From Hemibagrus wyckioides (taxonomy: Eukaryota; Chordata; Actinopteri; Siluriformes; Bagridae): a stretch of DNA of 64,000 nucleotides. Position 1 is the stretch's first letter. Each line of letters starts with the position of its first letter. Where the stretch lies: positions 8,582,428 through 8,646,427 of the forward strand of contig NC_080711.1 of assembly GCF_019097595.1 (NCBI RefSeq). The letters are read 5' to 3'. The translations under genes were made by a program, and so were the position numbers. Under the pieces are notes generated by a model. The model was not told the DNA's origin. It made no database searches and saw only the letters and a list, made by a program, of their open reading frames with translations. Positions 1 through 45,476 of the stretch are shown here, in pieces.

Positions 1-47
1 ACACCCCCACCCCTTCGCCTCTTCTCGTCTGTCTTCTGTGTCCGCAG

Positions 48-2561
<2,514 letters not shown>

Positions 2562-2669
2562 GAAACACAGAGGGGCTGGAAGCATAAGATGGTGCAGAGG
2601 CTTTTTTGTTGTTTTTAGGCCTCACTTATAATGGGGAAACCTGAGGTTAAATACTAATATATTACAAAT

Positions 2670-2812
2670 AATAAATGTCCTGCTGCTCCATTAGGTGGGG
2701 AGGATAGAAGTCAAGGGCAGAGGAATCAGAGGGAGAAAGAGACAGAGGGTCTGAAGATGATCATCTCCATTCTTTGTTTCCCTCTGAGGAATTGCAAGAG
2801 CATGCTAATAAA
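2670..2812 (+). terminator. Candidate tlcd3b poly(A) signals
   Basis: AATAAA hexamers occur at 2670-2675 and 2807-2812, about 110 and 245 bases after the tlcd3b stop. Both are well placed for cleavage; which one is used cannot be told from sequence. Confidence 0.5.
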
Positions 2813-5800
2813 GCCTGTTTCATACTCCTGATGTAAAAGCTCCTGATGCGGACAGACGCTCGGATTGTATTCTTCATCCAAGTTATATTCCATGACTGAA
2901 TTTCAAAGCATTGGGGAAGGGGTATGTAATATAATGTACGCAAGCACTTATCATTTGTACATGACCATTATCGTACTAGCTGCAGAAACAACAGATGAAA
3001 GCTGTGGGCATGTTAGTATTCCAAACTGCTGAACCGCCATTAACAGAAATGTGATGAGTGAGGAGAGAGGATTCAGTCTCTTTAGTTTCTCCTTCCTAGC
3101 CCACTCTCTCTGCCCTTTGTGTTTCATAGAAAGAAAAGGGTACAGCTTTTCTGTCAGGGTGTACATAGCAAAATGTCTAGTGTCAATATGTTTAGTTTTA
3201 ATTATTTATTTTTAATGAATTACTATTATTTATGTTGAATGTATTCATTTGAATTATTTACCCTTCTAATTTATTTGGTTTTATTTATTTATTATGACTG
3301 GATTACATTTAAACTAATAGCTGCCTCTAGTTTGACTTAAACAGAAAGGGGGAAAATAGTGCTGAGAGATGGATTTGCCTTTGACCTAGTCTCTCCAGCA
3401 AGTCACTTTTCACCCTGAGCTCTTCCTCTAAAGCACCCAGGGGAACTCCGTTTGTTTTCTAAAATGTCTGCCCCATTGCACCTGTCCTTTTATGAAGCTT
3501 CTGTTACCACATTTTCTGTGACCACGACCTACATATTGAGCTTAAAATAACCCAGCAGGGCTTTGGTGTTGAAGTTTAGAGGACTGCTGACACACTGCCC
3601 TTAAAATTCTGCTTCAGTCCATGCTTCGCTTTTCTCACCATCATATTAATCGGACCAAAACAGTAATACATGGGAGACAGGCAGCATGCACAGTACTGTT
3701 TGTGATGGGTGCTGGTCATCTCTGCATCACTGAGCTGCTAGCAGGAAATACACTGCACTGCAAAGAAGGAGAGGACTGTGCACATTTACTGGATCAAAGA
3801 TCCTTAAAGGAATGCTCTTGCATTTTTCAACCTAATCACTCTTCACGCTATCTGTAGTGTATGTGCATTTTACCTGTACTGAGTAAAGAAAATATGTTGT
3901 AACTAAACAAAGGGCAGCTGATAACACAACATTTCACAATTCAACACAATTCTAATCTGCAAACATTACATTTTGATAATAAAAGATGAGACAGACATGA
4001 GCCTCACCAGTCCTCCCTCTGTAGCTGAAAATGAGAAAACTGAAAATATTGAAATAGCTATAGAAATTATTGACTGCAGTAAGCCTACATGCTACAGATG
4101 TGATAGAGTTTAGTTTGAATATTGCGGACGTATTCCTTTAAGTCTTAAAATGTTTTCTTATTTCTCATTTTACTTATTTATTCCCTGTGCTGAATGCCAT
4201 CTATGTAGCTTAAATGGGTTTGTTTTAATGCATGGGCAGGTGATGAATTAAAGGAAAATCAATGCAGAGTTTTTAGTAAGATGTTGAACCACCACCAACA
4301 ACACGCTGATCCAGAATCTCCTGTTGGGTTTAAGATCTGCTGACTGTGAAGGACATAGCACCTGATTTACAGCATTTGCATCCCCATTAGACCAGAGAGT
4401 TCTGTGGATTAGGGCGGGGTCGTCCTAAAAGAGACCTTTCTATTCTTTCTGTTCTATCATAGGATAAAGTTTCTATCGGTCAGGACAAGTTTGCATCGAG
4501 TTCCATGGACGAGTGGACGTAAACCATGCATAACAGAGCCACTGCCTTTTGCTTTAATTTATCACCTGCGACATGAACAGCATTGCTATGTTTGAAAGGA
4601 AATGAAAACCCTACACAGATCCCTTTAATAGAACAGGATTTCTATTGTAGAGCTTTCTCAAGCTTCCGGACTGAGCTCTGTTATGCCGAGCTCTGTCTGA
4701 TTTGATAAGGTAAAGGGGTGTCAAGCGAATGGGAGATGGTAATGTAACAATATTTTGCATTTATTGATTTATTATTTATTTATTTTAGTGTTTTATGTTA
4801 TTTATTTGGAGAAGACTGAATGTACATATGAATACATCTAAATGTTCTGTTGAGTGGACATCTGTGGCTGCCTGGCTGAAGGCTCTCCTGTACTCGTCCC
4901 CTCAGCTACAATATACTCTACTGTCTTCTACTGTACTCTGGCACCTTGTGTGAGACCTCTTTTTTTATTTTCTACAATATGCACCAGCATGAAAAAACAG
5001 CGCACACACAACACCGTTATTAGAGCATGCTCTTCGCAATGAGTAACAAAGAGTTTTCTTCTGGAAAATCGACAAATGAGGAAGCTGATCAGCCACGGTT
5101 CAGGGCAATTACATCCTAAATGAATTAAAGGAAAGGGAAGTTTGTGCTGATTAGAGTGAAATCAGATTAAATTAAGCTGTGCCATGTGTCATTTTAATCT
5201 CATTAAGGTTTTACATGATGAGTTTCATGTTTAAGGCCTGACACCTTCCTCTGCTGTGATGGAGTAGAGCTGCTGTTGAGATTTTTCTCATACTTCTTGG
5301 GCAATTCACTCACTCTACAGTGTTGTTTTTATATACTCATAAGTGTTAGATTCCCAATTAGCTAAACCATTAAGTGACTGAACTCGGATACTGTGGAATA
5401 GAGAATATAGGAATGTCCACTTGGGAGCAAATGACTGTGAAAGATAAAGTATGTGAAATGCTGCCCCCTGGGGGCTGCCCCCTGAGCCTGTCCGCATCAA
5501 CTCGTTCTTATAGAGTCGTGCTTCATTACATTCTTACAAACAAAAATGACCTGATCCTTCATGATTTAAGTTCCATATATTAAAAATAGGCTCAAATAAA
5601 AAAAATACACTATGATATAATAATGTAATAACATACACAGACCAGCTACTTTAATAGGAAAATCCTATACACATGGTCATTAAAGCGAATGCATAAACAA
5701 TACAGAAACTCTTGCAGATAAAGGTCAAGAGCGTGAGTTGATGTTCACAACAAACATTAGACTGTAATCCCATTGACTTTGACCAGGCTGGTTTCGAGTA

Positions 5801-6004
5801 TTTTTTGACTGTTCTGATTTTTTGATGAGAACGTTAATTAAAGCTCTTGACCTTTATCTGCACGATTTTATTCCTCTCACTGCTGTCATGAGATAGCATG
5901 GTGTAGTCTAATTTGACCTTTTAGCATAGGATGTGGTCTCTTCCTCACATATTTTGATGCTCCATGGAATTTTATAACACAATTTTTCTAGATTTAAATA
6001 TATA
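2813..6004. other. Intergenic DNA between tlcd3b and the first Tc1 remnant
   Basis: No exon-like open frame is recognisable. The stretch has AT-rich tracts (3180-3300, 4750-4810) and a 19-base perfect inverted repeat at 5714-5732 / 5843-5861. I see no RNA gene. Confidence 0.6.
5714..5861. repeat. Inverted repeat (19-nt perfect arms)
   Basis: GCAGATAAAGGTCAAGAGC at 5714-5732 is the exact reverse complement of 5843-5861, with 110 bases between. It could be a MITE-like foldback or a decayed terminal inverted repeat. No flanking target duplication was clear. Confidence 0.7.
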
Positions 6005-7396
6005 CACTACTCACAAAAAGTTAAGGATATTTGTCCTTTGGGTGAAATTTATGGAAAATGTAAAAAGTTCACGCTACAGTGATATTATATCATGAAAGTA
6101 GGGCATTTATGTAGAAGCATGCAATGGTGATTTTCTCATCTCAAACAATTTATTGAAACAAAAGCCAACAACAGTGGGGGGTATACCACAACAAAAAATG
6201 TCAATGTCTCAATAATTTGTCATGTGCCCTTGACCATCAATTACAGCTTGACAACGACGTCTCATGCTGTTTGCAAGTCGACTTATTGTCTGCTGAGGCA
6301 TGGTATTCCACTCTTCGGCCCTCAGGTCATTGAGGTTCTGGGGTGCAGGGTTACGAGCCTCTACATGGTGACTCAGCTGATCCCATAGGTTTTCTATGGG
6401 ATTCAGGTCTGGAGAAAGTGCAGGCCACTCCATTTGAGGTACCCCAGCCTCCAACAGCCGTTCCCTAATGATGCGACCTCGATGAGCTGGAGCATTGTCG
6501 TCCATGAAGATGAAATTAGGCCTGTGTTGTTCATGCAGGGGCACAATGACTGGATTAATGATGTTATTCAGGTAGTATTGGCTTGTCACTGTACCATTCA
6601 CAAGATGTAGGGCAGTTCTGTATTGAGTAGCCACACCTGCCCAGACTGTAACACCACCACAACAGTGGATGATGCATAGCGCTCTCCTTGACGTCTTCAA
6701 CATCGTTGGCAGCCATTATTTCTGCTCAACGTGACTCAACTTTTATCAGAGAACAGCACTGAGGCCCACTGGTCCTTCGTCCAATGTAAATGCTCCCTTG
6801 CCCATGCAAGACGATGACGCCTGTGCCTGGTGTTGTCAGGTACCCTTGCAGGTCGTCTAGCACGCAGACCATGCTGATGTAAATGAATGGTCTGACGTGA
6901 CACTTGGGTGCCTCTCACCTCCCTTAAATGTGCCTGGAGTTGAGTGGCATTCATCATCCGGTTCCACAGGGCACTGTTCACAATGAAGCAGTCATCAACT
7001 TGGGATGTGGCCAAAGGACGTCCACTTCTATGCCTTTCTGTGACTCTTCCAGTCTCTCTGTATCTCTGTCACAACCTGCTGATGACACTCTGTGACACTC
7101 TAAGCTCAGTGGCCACTTCCCTCTGAGAACATCCTGTTTGAAGCCTCACAATGACGAGGTACTGTTGATCAATTGTTAGGTGTGGTCTTGGTCTCATGAT
7201 GTCAAAATGTGAACAGCATGATGAAGAGGACTGTTTAAATACCAATTCTAACTGAACCAGAAAATTTATTGGTCGATTCATGGATCAAACACCAGTTGTG
7301 AATTTTGCCGTTAAGCACCTTGTTAGAGAACAGCAAGTTATGCAAAAAAGTACTGAAACACTGAACAGTTGGACATGTGCATACAATAGTGAAAAG
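6005..7396 (-). mobile_element. Tc1/mariner-like element D, degenerate, transposase on minus strand
   Basis: The left terminus at 6005 reads CACTACTCACAAAAAGTTAA just inside a TA dinucleotide, a Tc1-like end. The minus strand holds a broken transposase in three frames. 7281-7069 is the N-terminal helix-turn-helix part, with QREVATELRVSQSVISRL. 7014-6736 is the second DNA-binding part, with ARRPARVPDNTRHRRHRLAW. 6703-6209 is the catalytic part, with FIFMDDNAPAH and LSPDLNPIENLWD, i.e. the second Asp and the Glu of a DDE triad. At least two frame breaks separate these pieces, so it cannot make an active enzyme. The 5' end runs into an unrelated Tc1 fragment near 7397, so one terminal repeat is missing. 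Confidence 0.9.
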
Positions 7397-7658
7397 ACTG
7401 CAGACCGGGAACTCCCCACAAGAGCTGCAGTTTTGGAGATGCTCTGATCCAGTCGTCTAGCCATCACAATTTGTCCCTTGTCAGACTCGCTCAAATCCTT
7501 ACGCTTGTCCATGTTTCCTGCTTCTAACATCAACTTTGAGGACAAAATGTTCACTTGCTGCCTAATATATCCCACCCACTAACAGGTGCCATGATGAGGA
7601 GATAATCAGTGTTATTCACTTCACCTCTCACTGCTCATAATGTTAGGCCTGATCGGTG
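7397..7658 (-). mobile_element. Tc1-like element B, terminal fragment
   Basis: It ends at 7658 in the inverted terminus CACCGATCAGGCCTAACATT (minus strand), next to a TA. It encodes only the start of a transposase on the minus strand ([20 protein letters not shown], then [16 protein letters not shown]). The same family recurs at 23932, 32246, 41032 and 56520. It abuts element D without the rest of the transposase. Confidence 0.85.
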
Positions 7659-7734
7659 TATATATCTACAATATATATGTCTACAAAAATAAATTCCATA
7701 AAAAAGAAAGACATAAATCAAGCAAAACAGATTC

Positions 7735-8736
7735 CAAGCAATCAGCTCCTTGTTACTAGGCAGATTTTATTTGGCATGTGATGTAGTTTGGTGTTTAACA
7801 TAAAATGTTTTGAAACGTCTACAAGTTCTTTAAGCCCAAAACTGAAGTCTTTCACATGTCCAAATAGAGAGACTTCATCCAAACAGCAGCTTAAAGTATG
7901 AAATATTCATGAAGTACTTTAGAATTAAAAAAGGTTTTTATTCCTTTTTAGTCTTAGTTAACCAGAGTGAGGACGTACTTAATAATTTGCTGAGACATCT
8001 TATGTCTTAAGTTGCCCTGTATAAGTATGTCTGCCAAATGCTATAAACGGAAATGCTAATATATATGCTAGCATAGTTGTTTATTCAAGATCTTTCTGTG
8101 GTAATTCAGCAAAACATGGCAACCCCAGTCAGATCAGAAGATCAAGACGTACACCGTTCATTCATGGTACGAAAATGTATAAATATTTATATTTTTTTAT
8201 GGGCTTCATTTAACACATTTTTTTTTATTGAACAGTGACTAAACACGACAATAATTCATCCTAATAGACCTCCCTCAAATAAGTAGCTATAGTTTATCAC
8301 ACAAAATACAACAATATTGAGGTTAGCTCTGTGCTTTGAAAAGCCCTAACTGAATGATTTATATTTTGGATATTAAAGAGCAGATACAATTTGTGTAAAT
8401 TAAATGCAATTTCAAAATCCCTAGCTACTACAGTAGGCTTCTAAAAAAATAAGTTAAATTATTTTAATATCATGTTTACAAAATAAATTGCGCAACGAAA
8501 AGCAGCCTAATTTTTAAAAATGCAAAAACAACCTAATTAAAACAAACAAACAAACAAACAAACAAAAATCGTCATATTGGACTAACAGCCAATCAGCTGC
8601 TTGTTACTAGGCAAATTTAATTTGGCGTGTGACGTAGTTGGATGGTTAAACCTGGTGTTTTTAAATGTTTATTACATTTATATACATCTATATAAAACTA
8701 TTAAACTTTCAACTTGTGGTTCATATATCTATCTAT

Positions 8737-8774
<38 letters not shown>

Positions 8775-8880
8775 GCCCCTACTTTTCAAGCTTTCTGAAG
8801 GGATTCAGCATAACGTGGCAACCCTAGTCAAATAGGGAAAGGTGGAAAAAGTGCATCGTGCTGTCATGGTATGTACAGGG
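7735..8880. repeat. Diverged tandem duplication upstream of rundc3a
   Basis: Two blocks recur in the same order about 700-850 bases apart. CAATCAGCTCCTTGTTACTA with its flank (7739-7800) matches CAATCAGCTGCTTGTTACTA (8590-8650). The block with TTCAGCAAAACATGGCAACC (8106-8150) matches TTCAGCATAACGTGGCAACC (8803-8850). Spacer lengths differ, so this is an old duplication. Confidence 0.7.
8738..8770. repeat. (CA)n microsatellite
   Basis: Uninterrupted CA dinucleotides inside the second unit of the upstream duplication. Confidence 0.97.
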
Positions 8881-9214
8881 GGGAAATAACTGAGGGTTTT
8901 TGGGGGTGACTTTTATTATTACCAGATATAACTGTTGCATCTTAATCTAAACAAGTAGCTAAAAACCATACACAAAAAGATATAATGCTGTTTATGCTTC
9001 TAAAAAGGCCTGGTTGATTTGGATTTGATAAAAAAAAAGGAAAAGAGTTAAAGCAAGTAGAATTTTGTGTAAACAAAGGGTCAGGTGTAGTGATAGTGCA
9101 GGTTATGTGATCAGAGGGAGGGAGTGAGGGGGGCAGCCTAGAATTTAGAGCATCATTTCAGTAGTCCGAGGAAATGTCCTGTGGTGTAGGTGTAGGAGTG
9201 TGTGTGCTGTGTGA

Positions 9215-27284
<18,070 letters not shown>

Positions 27285-27862
27285 GGCTCATAAGAGTTCA
27301 TCCGCACTAGTGACAAAAACACATCGAACATGACCACACCTCCATTTTTTCTTTGCTTCTGACTAGAGATTCATCATTTCTGTCCTCCACCACTGTGCAT
27401 CCTCATTTCTTCATATTCTCAAATCATCTCATTAATACGTAATAGTCTAACTGTTCTGGAGAGGCATGTCTTTCTCAGTTTGTAGCCTTACTGAGAAAGT
27501 GTTGAATACTGGCATGAATCACCATTATCCCCAAATTTCCGATCAACACCATATAATCACTGATCACTATATTCCTTACATCCGACAGTCATCTCGGCTT
27601 CATTACGTGATGAGAGAGAATGAAATTGTGCTCGTCTGCATGAGATCAGACCTCCATCCCGATCGACTATACATGTATTCACTGATGTGCTTGTGCCACC
27701 TACAGTTATGCCTGATGTTGTGTGTATGTGGAGGTAGCAGCAAAATGTAATCTCCTGTGGTTATTTTCTGTTTATAAAGCTTTGACTGGCTTGGGGAATT
27801 GTGCTGCATTGTTTATACATATGATATATTTTGTTATGTAGTGGTAGTGCTCTTTGTCCATC

Positions 27863-27868
27863 AATAAA
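27863..27868 (+). terminator. rundc3a poly(A) signal
   Basis: AATAAA about 580 bases after the rundc3a stop, within ATCAATAAAACGG. Further hexamers follow near 28013 and 28070, so alternative 3' ends are possible. Confidence 0.65.
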
Positions 27869-29360
27869 ACGGCCTTCGTTTTCATTCTAACTCGACTGAC
27901 GTTGTGCCCGCCGCATTTTTACTGCTTGCGTTTCTGCCTTACTTCTTTTACTGAAGTGAGATTACTGAGGGGAGAAAGTCAGGAATTTCCGGGAATCTGT
28001 CTTCTTTTTCAGGAATAAAGCTCAGACTATGGCTTTGTGAACAGGAAGTGTTCATTATGTATTTTGAACAATAAAAAGTTAAAGATGTATGGAAAACTGC
28101 CTGAATTGTCTGTGTGTATTTTCTGCAGATCCAAATAAGAGGAAACCAAGGATTAAATTAAACAAATGTAACCTGCAGAACAAGGTGTTTATTGCTGAAT
28201 CTTAATTATTCGTAATCTACTGTACACATTTGGTTCTGTTGACTCGAGGTGACCCCTAGTGGACAAACCCTATTAGTTCAGACTACTGTGTTGTCCATTT
28301 TAGGTGTGAAGAAAGCAAAAAAAAGGCATATTTGCAGAGAAAGCAGACGTGTTCAGCAAGTCCAGGATTGATCATATGCTATTTATAAGGATGTAGAACG
28401 TTTGTAGAAATTCAGAAGGCAGTCTGGGCAACAGAAAGCATCAGGAACATTACATTTGCAGAATGTAGTCCATCCCATGATAAAACACTTTTATAGATGT
28501 TTTAGATATGAGGCTAAAATGAAATAATATCTATCTATAGCATTATATCATGAAGATTCTTTAATGGCATAATGTGGGGAAAATATCAAACACTTAAAGA
28601 CATATTTAGTTAGCTGCATTTCCAATTTGATTTCAATTCCAGATTTTAACACTCAGCTGAGTTCATGCTGTATTTCCGATGAGGACAAAAAAGAAAAGTT
28701 GAGACTGGGGAAAGAAAAGTTGTAACCCCGGCTATTCAAAAACACTGCATTTATTCTGTTCTCTGTCCTTTTCTCTAATGCGTATTTCAAATGCACAATG
28801 TGTGCACAGTCTATCTAAAGGCATTACCAAATGGGGATGAAATCTAGGGGGCATTTCACTGCCATGGGACTTACTGGTAGAACTGGGATAGAATGAATCA
28901 GCCCTGGGCTGCTAGTCTATTTATTGCAGCTGTCCCTCGGTAAATCAGGTATAGGTACTGGATGACTGGCATAATGTGCACTGCAACAGATGTAGTGTTT
29001 TGTCATACTAAGATTTTATTCTGCATAGTCTGAAACAGACCTGAAGTTTAATCATTTAACTATATAATATATGCATCACAACAAATGATGTCACTGTATA
29101 CCTTTCTGAGATATTGAGAAATATTAATCATGACATGTTAATGTTTTTAATAAGTATTAAATAGTTAACATTTCATTCATTCATCTTTTATTATATTCAT
29201 CATCCAGTTTATCCTGGTACTAAAACTTATACCATGAACAATGATTGTAAACATTAATGTTAATGTTTGTAGACAAGAAATAAAAGTTAAATCAAATCAA
29301 GGTTTTTTGTTCGTTTACAATTTATAAATTTCTAGCAGGTGTACTTAATAATATTATAAC

Positions 29361-29450
29361 AATAATAATAATAATAATGATGATGATGACGATGATGATG
29401 ATGATGATAATAATGATGATGATGGTGGTGATAATGATTATAACAATAAC

Positions 29451-29484
<34 letters not shown>

Positions 29485-29492
29485 GTAATAAT
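29361..29492. repeat. Compound (AAT)n/(GAT)n microsatellite
   Basis: Blocks of AAT, GAT/GAC and AAC trinucleotides in tandem. Long polar or tyrosine-rich open frames through it are artefacts. Confidence 0.95.
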
Positions 29493-29541
29493 ACATTTTA
29501 TTAATAGGCACCTTTCTAGTCACTCAAGGTCACCATACAAA

Positions 29542-29543
<2 letters not shown>

Positions 29544-29604
<61 letters not shown>
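29544..29604. repeat. (TA)n(TG)n compound microsatellite
   Basis: A run of TA dinucleotides passes directly into a run of TG. Confidence 0.97.
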
Positions 29605-29802
29605 AAAACAGGGTTTTGACTGACGCTTAACCATAAAATATTTGTGTTCAAAACAATTGTTTATCTTAAAACATATCGTGTATCGTAGGAATATCTTAAA
29701 ACATATCGTGTATCGCAGGAATATTTTAAAGTACAGTGATATTTATTTATTTTCCACTATATCGCCCTCCCCCAGACCGGAACCTATTGATACACTCACC
29801 GA

Positions 29803-29875
29803 CCAATAGGATAGCAGTAGTATTTCTCAGTAGCCAATCAAATTACGCGCGTGTGTACGGACGCTCCGCCCATCC
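29803..29875 (+). promoter_or_regulatory. fam117a promoter region with two CCAAT boxes and a GC-box-like site
   Basis: CCAAT occurs at 29803-29807 and 29833-29837, followed by CTCCGCCCATCC near 29864. CpG density rises between here and the ATG at 30369. There is no clear TATA box, which fits a broad CpG-type promoter. Use by fam117a is inferred from position. Confidence 0.5.
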
Positions 29876-30368
29876 CCGACACAAGTGTGGAGGCTGGCTG
29901 TTGTCAGATATCGGAGTGAAGAGAACTTTGGCAGTCCACCAACAATGTAGACGACTCGAGAAACTTTACCCATTTTTACGAGCAGGTCCGCGCGTTTAGA
30001 CTCGTGTAACAGTCGATTTGATCATGTTGGATTAGTTACACAACAGGTATCCCTTAAAAGGTAGTAACGAGCTTGGTTTTTGTATTTTTAAAATTAGCCA
30101 TTAAACAAAAAAAAGTTGTCCAGGCTTAGCTGTAATCACAAAAGAACTTAGCTGGGTGTTAGCTAAGCTTTAAGTGAGCTAGCATTAACGCCACAAATAT
30201 CTCCAGAGATAGGTCAGATTTGTGTGCAAACAATCTAGGAATCGATAGAGGAAGCGAGCCCGGAGATTAAAACTGGAATTTTGCAGTTTTGGTGAACAAA
30301 CTGACATAAATACGCGGCTCTCCTCCTCCTCCTCCTCCTCCTTCTCCTTGTGAGCTCGTGCGCTCGGG

Positions 30369-42629
<12,261 letters not shown>

Positions 42630-44742
42630 AACGATGGAAGATATGAGATGGCAAAAAAGGAGGAAGTAGTAACCAGTGGACTGAGGTTTTGTGCCATCTC
42701 ATCATAGAACTGACCAAGCAATGGCTTACCAGTAGATGTAGCAAGCACTAAGGGTTTACTCTGTTAGACTACAGGAAAGACATCCTCTCGCCAAAAGACA
42801 GTAGGAAGAGCTGTGTCACTCTCAGGACAAACCCTCATATTTCATTTCCCCATATGGGAAGGTACCAAATGTGTATGCAATGCTGAATATCCTCTGTTCT
42901 TCTGTTTCTCAGTCGAAATAACGGTTCATTTCATTAAGCTGCTTTTAATAAGGTTTAGTGGATTTTGAACCTGCACTTACAGAGATTCCTAGTGAAGATG
43001 TCAGCCTTCGCTCAAAAGAAAGACCTCGTACCCTACATAATGTCTTTTTCTATAGAGAAGTTCATTTTGCTCCACCCGGCCCTTTTGTACTCGACGCTGG
43101 GGTTAGACGACTGACAAGATCCCCACCATGGGTGCAGTTATTTCAGTACTCTAAATTCGTTTCACGACACAGAGCTGACAATCCTATTATTTATTATTCA
43201 ACGTCACCCTTGAGCTTTTCAGCTTCACAGTTATCACTTGGCACCGAAGTGCAATACAAAATCCATGCGTTCTGTTTCATTTAATCGGTTAAATAACAAA
43301 CTGTGTCAACTGGACGGAGTTGACCAATTTGGTTCACTAAAGTGTTTCAGTTAAGCATTCACACTGATTGATTTAATGAGTATTTTTCCTACAAGGACAA
43401 ATTGTTAATATCCAGAAAGAGCTGACATACATGGATTTGGTGTTCACCTAAGAAAACAAAAAAAAAAAAGGCACTGATTTCTTTCATAATACCTATTTTT
43501 TAAACTATATATTTTTTGATATTCAGAAAAAATATTTTCTTTGGTTTGTCTATTTTCCAGTTATGAAAAAAAAAAATCTTGTGGATTTATCAAGGTACAT
43601 TAGAATGTAGCAAGTACAAGTGTGTTTGTATTCTAGCACTAAACAGTCAGTGGAAATTCAGCCTTGTGTTCATTACACAGTATGGATTGTGTGGGTGGGT
43701 GGGGTGAGGTGGGGAGGTTATGTTATAATGTGTGTGTGTGTGTTTTGAATTCTTTAGGGAACTCAAATGTTCTTGTCACTAGTCTTGCAGTGGTGGAAAG
43801 CTGACTCATCAGAAAAGCTCACTGATTTATAGAAAGCTTTAGGAAGTAACGTGTGCTGATGTGGTATTTGCTGTGATATACCACTAAACTTTCACATTTC
43901 ACTGCATAATCAATGTCAACACAGCAGTATTTGTGTGTGTGTGTTCACACAAGGTAGCAGTGCAAACTTCTTTGCACGTTTTAGATTTTCTTTGTTAGTA
44001 GTGCCATTTTTGTTTTTGTTTTTAAACCTATAACTTGTCATCGTCCCAGATCTCAGGGTAGTTTTGTTTGGATTTGGTTCTGTTCTGAATTTCAGCCTCA
44101 GACGCAGTGCTGGGTGACGTGTTCAGTTCCCTGTTGTGGAACATGTAAATGAATGGTTATCAGGGTGTAGTTTTTTTTTCTTCATAGAGTTCGTTGTTTT
44201 TGTTCTCGGAAAAGGTGCTTCGTGAAAGCTGCGTCTTAGGTTTACATATTTTTCCTCTTTTAATTGTTATGATTTTTGTGACCTGCAGTAAAGCATCAGT
44301 GTCTTCTCTTCTTAGATTGGACTACTGCAAAAAAAAACAAAAAAAAAACCTTGTACTATTTTCAGTTCATGCCATTTTTTTTTGTGGATGACATAAAAGA
44401 GTAAAATAACGCAAAAAAAAATGTTTGTTATTTTATTATAATAATTCTGACACACTTGAATATGAATATTTGCACATACAGACAATAATAACTGTTTATA
44501 GGAGACTGAGATTACTTTTCGAGACACGTGTAGTTTCCCAGTGGGGCTTATTAAACCACGCCCTTTTCATAATCCCTGCCCTGCTAGTGGCTAGAGTCAG
44601 TTCTCCCCGGGGCTGTACTTGGACCAATCACAATACTCCACATCCAAAAGGGTAAACATTCAAAGCACACTCGGTCGGCAAGGACCTGCTGAATGTTCAA
44701 ACAGTCTCCTTAATCAGATGCCTGATCTAAAAGAATAATAAA
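42630..44742 (+). other. Probable long fam117a 3' UTR
   Basis: No exon or repeat of note except a short TG tract (about 43728-43742) and A/T tracts. The first good poly(A) hexamer is AATAAA at 44737-44742, suggesting a 3' UTR of about 2.1 kb. That AATAAA lies only about 730 bases before the slc35b1 ATG. Confidence 0.4.
44624..44642 (+). promoter_or_regulatory. ERSE-like motif upstream of slc35b1
   Basis: CCAAT, nine bases, then CCACA (CCAAT-N9-CCACG is the ER stress element; the last base differs). It lies about 835 bases before the slc35b1 ATG. Such a site would fit an ER ATP carrier, but one near-match can occur by chance. Confidence 0.3.
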
Positions 44743-45476
44743 AGTGGCACAAAAACGTTTTTAAAATACACAAAAATACAAGAAGAGTAGGTTTGTGTCG
44801 CTTTATTGAAGAGAAACGCCTAAAGAGTGGATGGACTGTGTTGTATTTAAAGGCGTTAAATACATCCCGTGTCTGAGCAGACTAGTCATTTTAACCAGAA
44901 CCTGGTCATTTACGACAGGAAATACAGTAACTCAGTGGTTTAAGAGTTAAAATGCTAACGTTGCCCCAGCATAATGATATGTTGAGAAGGTTTCCTGTGC
45001 ATGTTTTGGGATTAAACTCCACTGCTATAAACGTGCAGAGGATCAGGCGCATTCGGCCGGCTCCTGAAGGCGGTTTTGGTCCTTCAGGTCTGATGATGGG
45101 TTAAAACATCAACAACACACCAGAGCGTCAAACCAGCCGCCGGACATCACACACCGAAATTGGTTTTTTTTTTTAGACAGATTTTCTTCGGTTTTAATGA
45201 AATGCTGCGGGAAACATGACCGGAATTCTGCTCTAGGACCCAGCTGACACTCGGACACATCCGCGGCGTTATCAGTAGAAATCCCCTGACCGCGGGGTAG
45301 ACACGGAGCCGGGCTAGTCTATAAACACTCTCCCCACTGGGGTACCGTAGCGCGCCATCATTTCCGGGCTCGTGCCAGCCGGTAGAGTGGAGCGGGACGC
45401 GGGCTCGCAGGCTGCGGGAAGCGGAGCTGGCTCGGTGTCGGTGTCCATACCTGGACTAGCGCGACTGAAAGACAGC

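Larger units (their letters stand above)
28100..29790. other. Intergenic DNA between rundc3a and fam117a
   Basis: No exon-like frame. It contains mixed (AAT/GAT)n arrays, a TA-TG array and a 30-bp unit repeated twice (about 29667-29727, core ACATATCGTGTATCG). Confidence 0.6.

Noticed and set aside
42958..43284. 108-codon open frame after the fam117a stop
   Set aside because: It lies in the probable 3' UTR, has no family resemblance and no splice sites linking it to a gene.
44930..45080. Possible SINE start (AACTCAGTGGTTTAAGAGTT)
   Set aside because: It resembles a tRNA A-box region, but no B box or tail was found at the right spacing.
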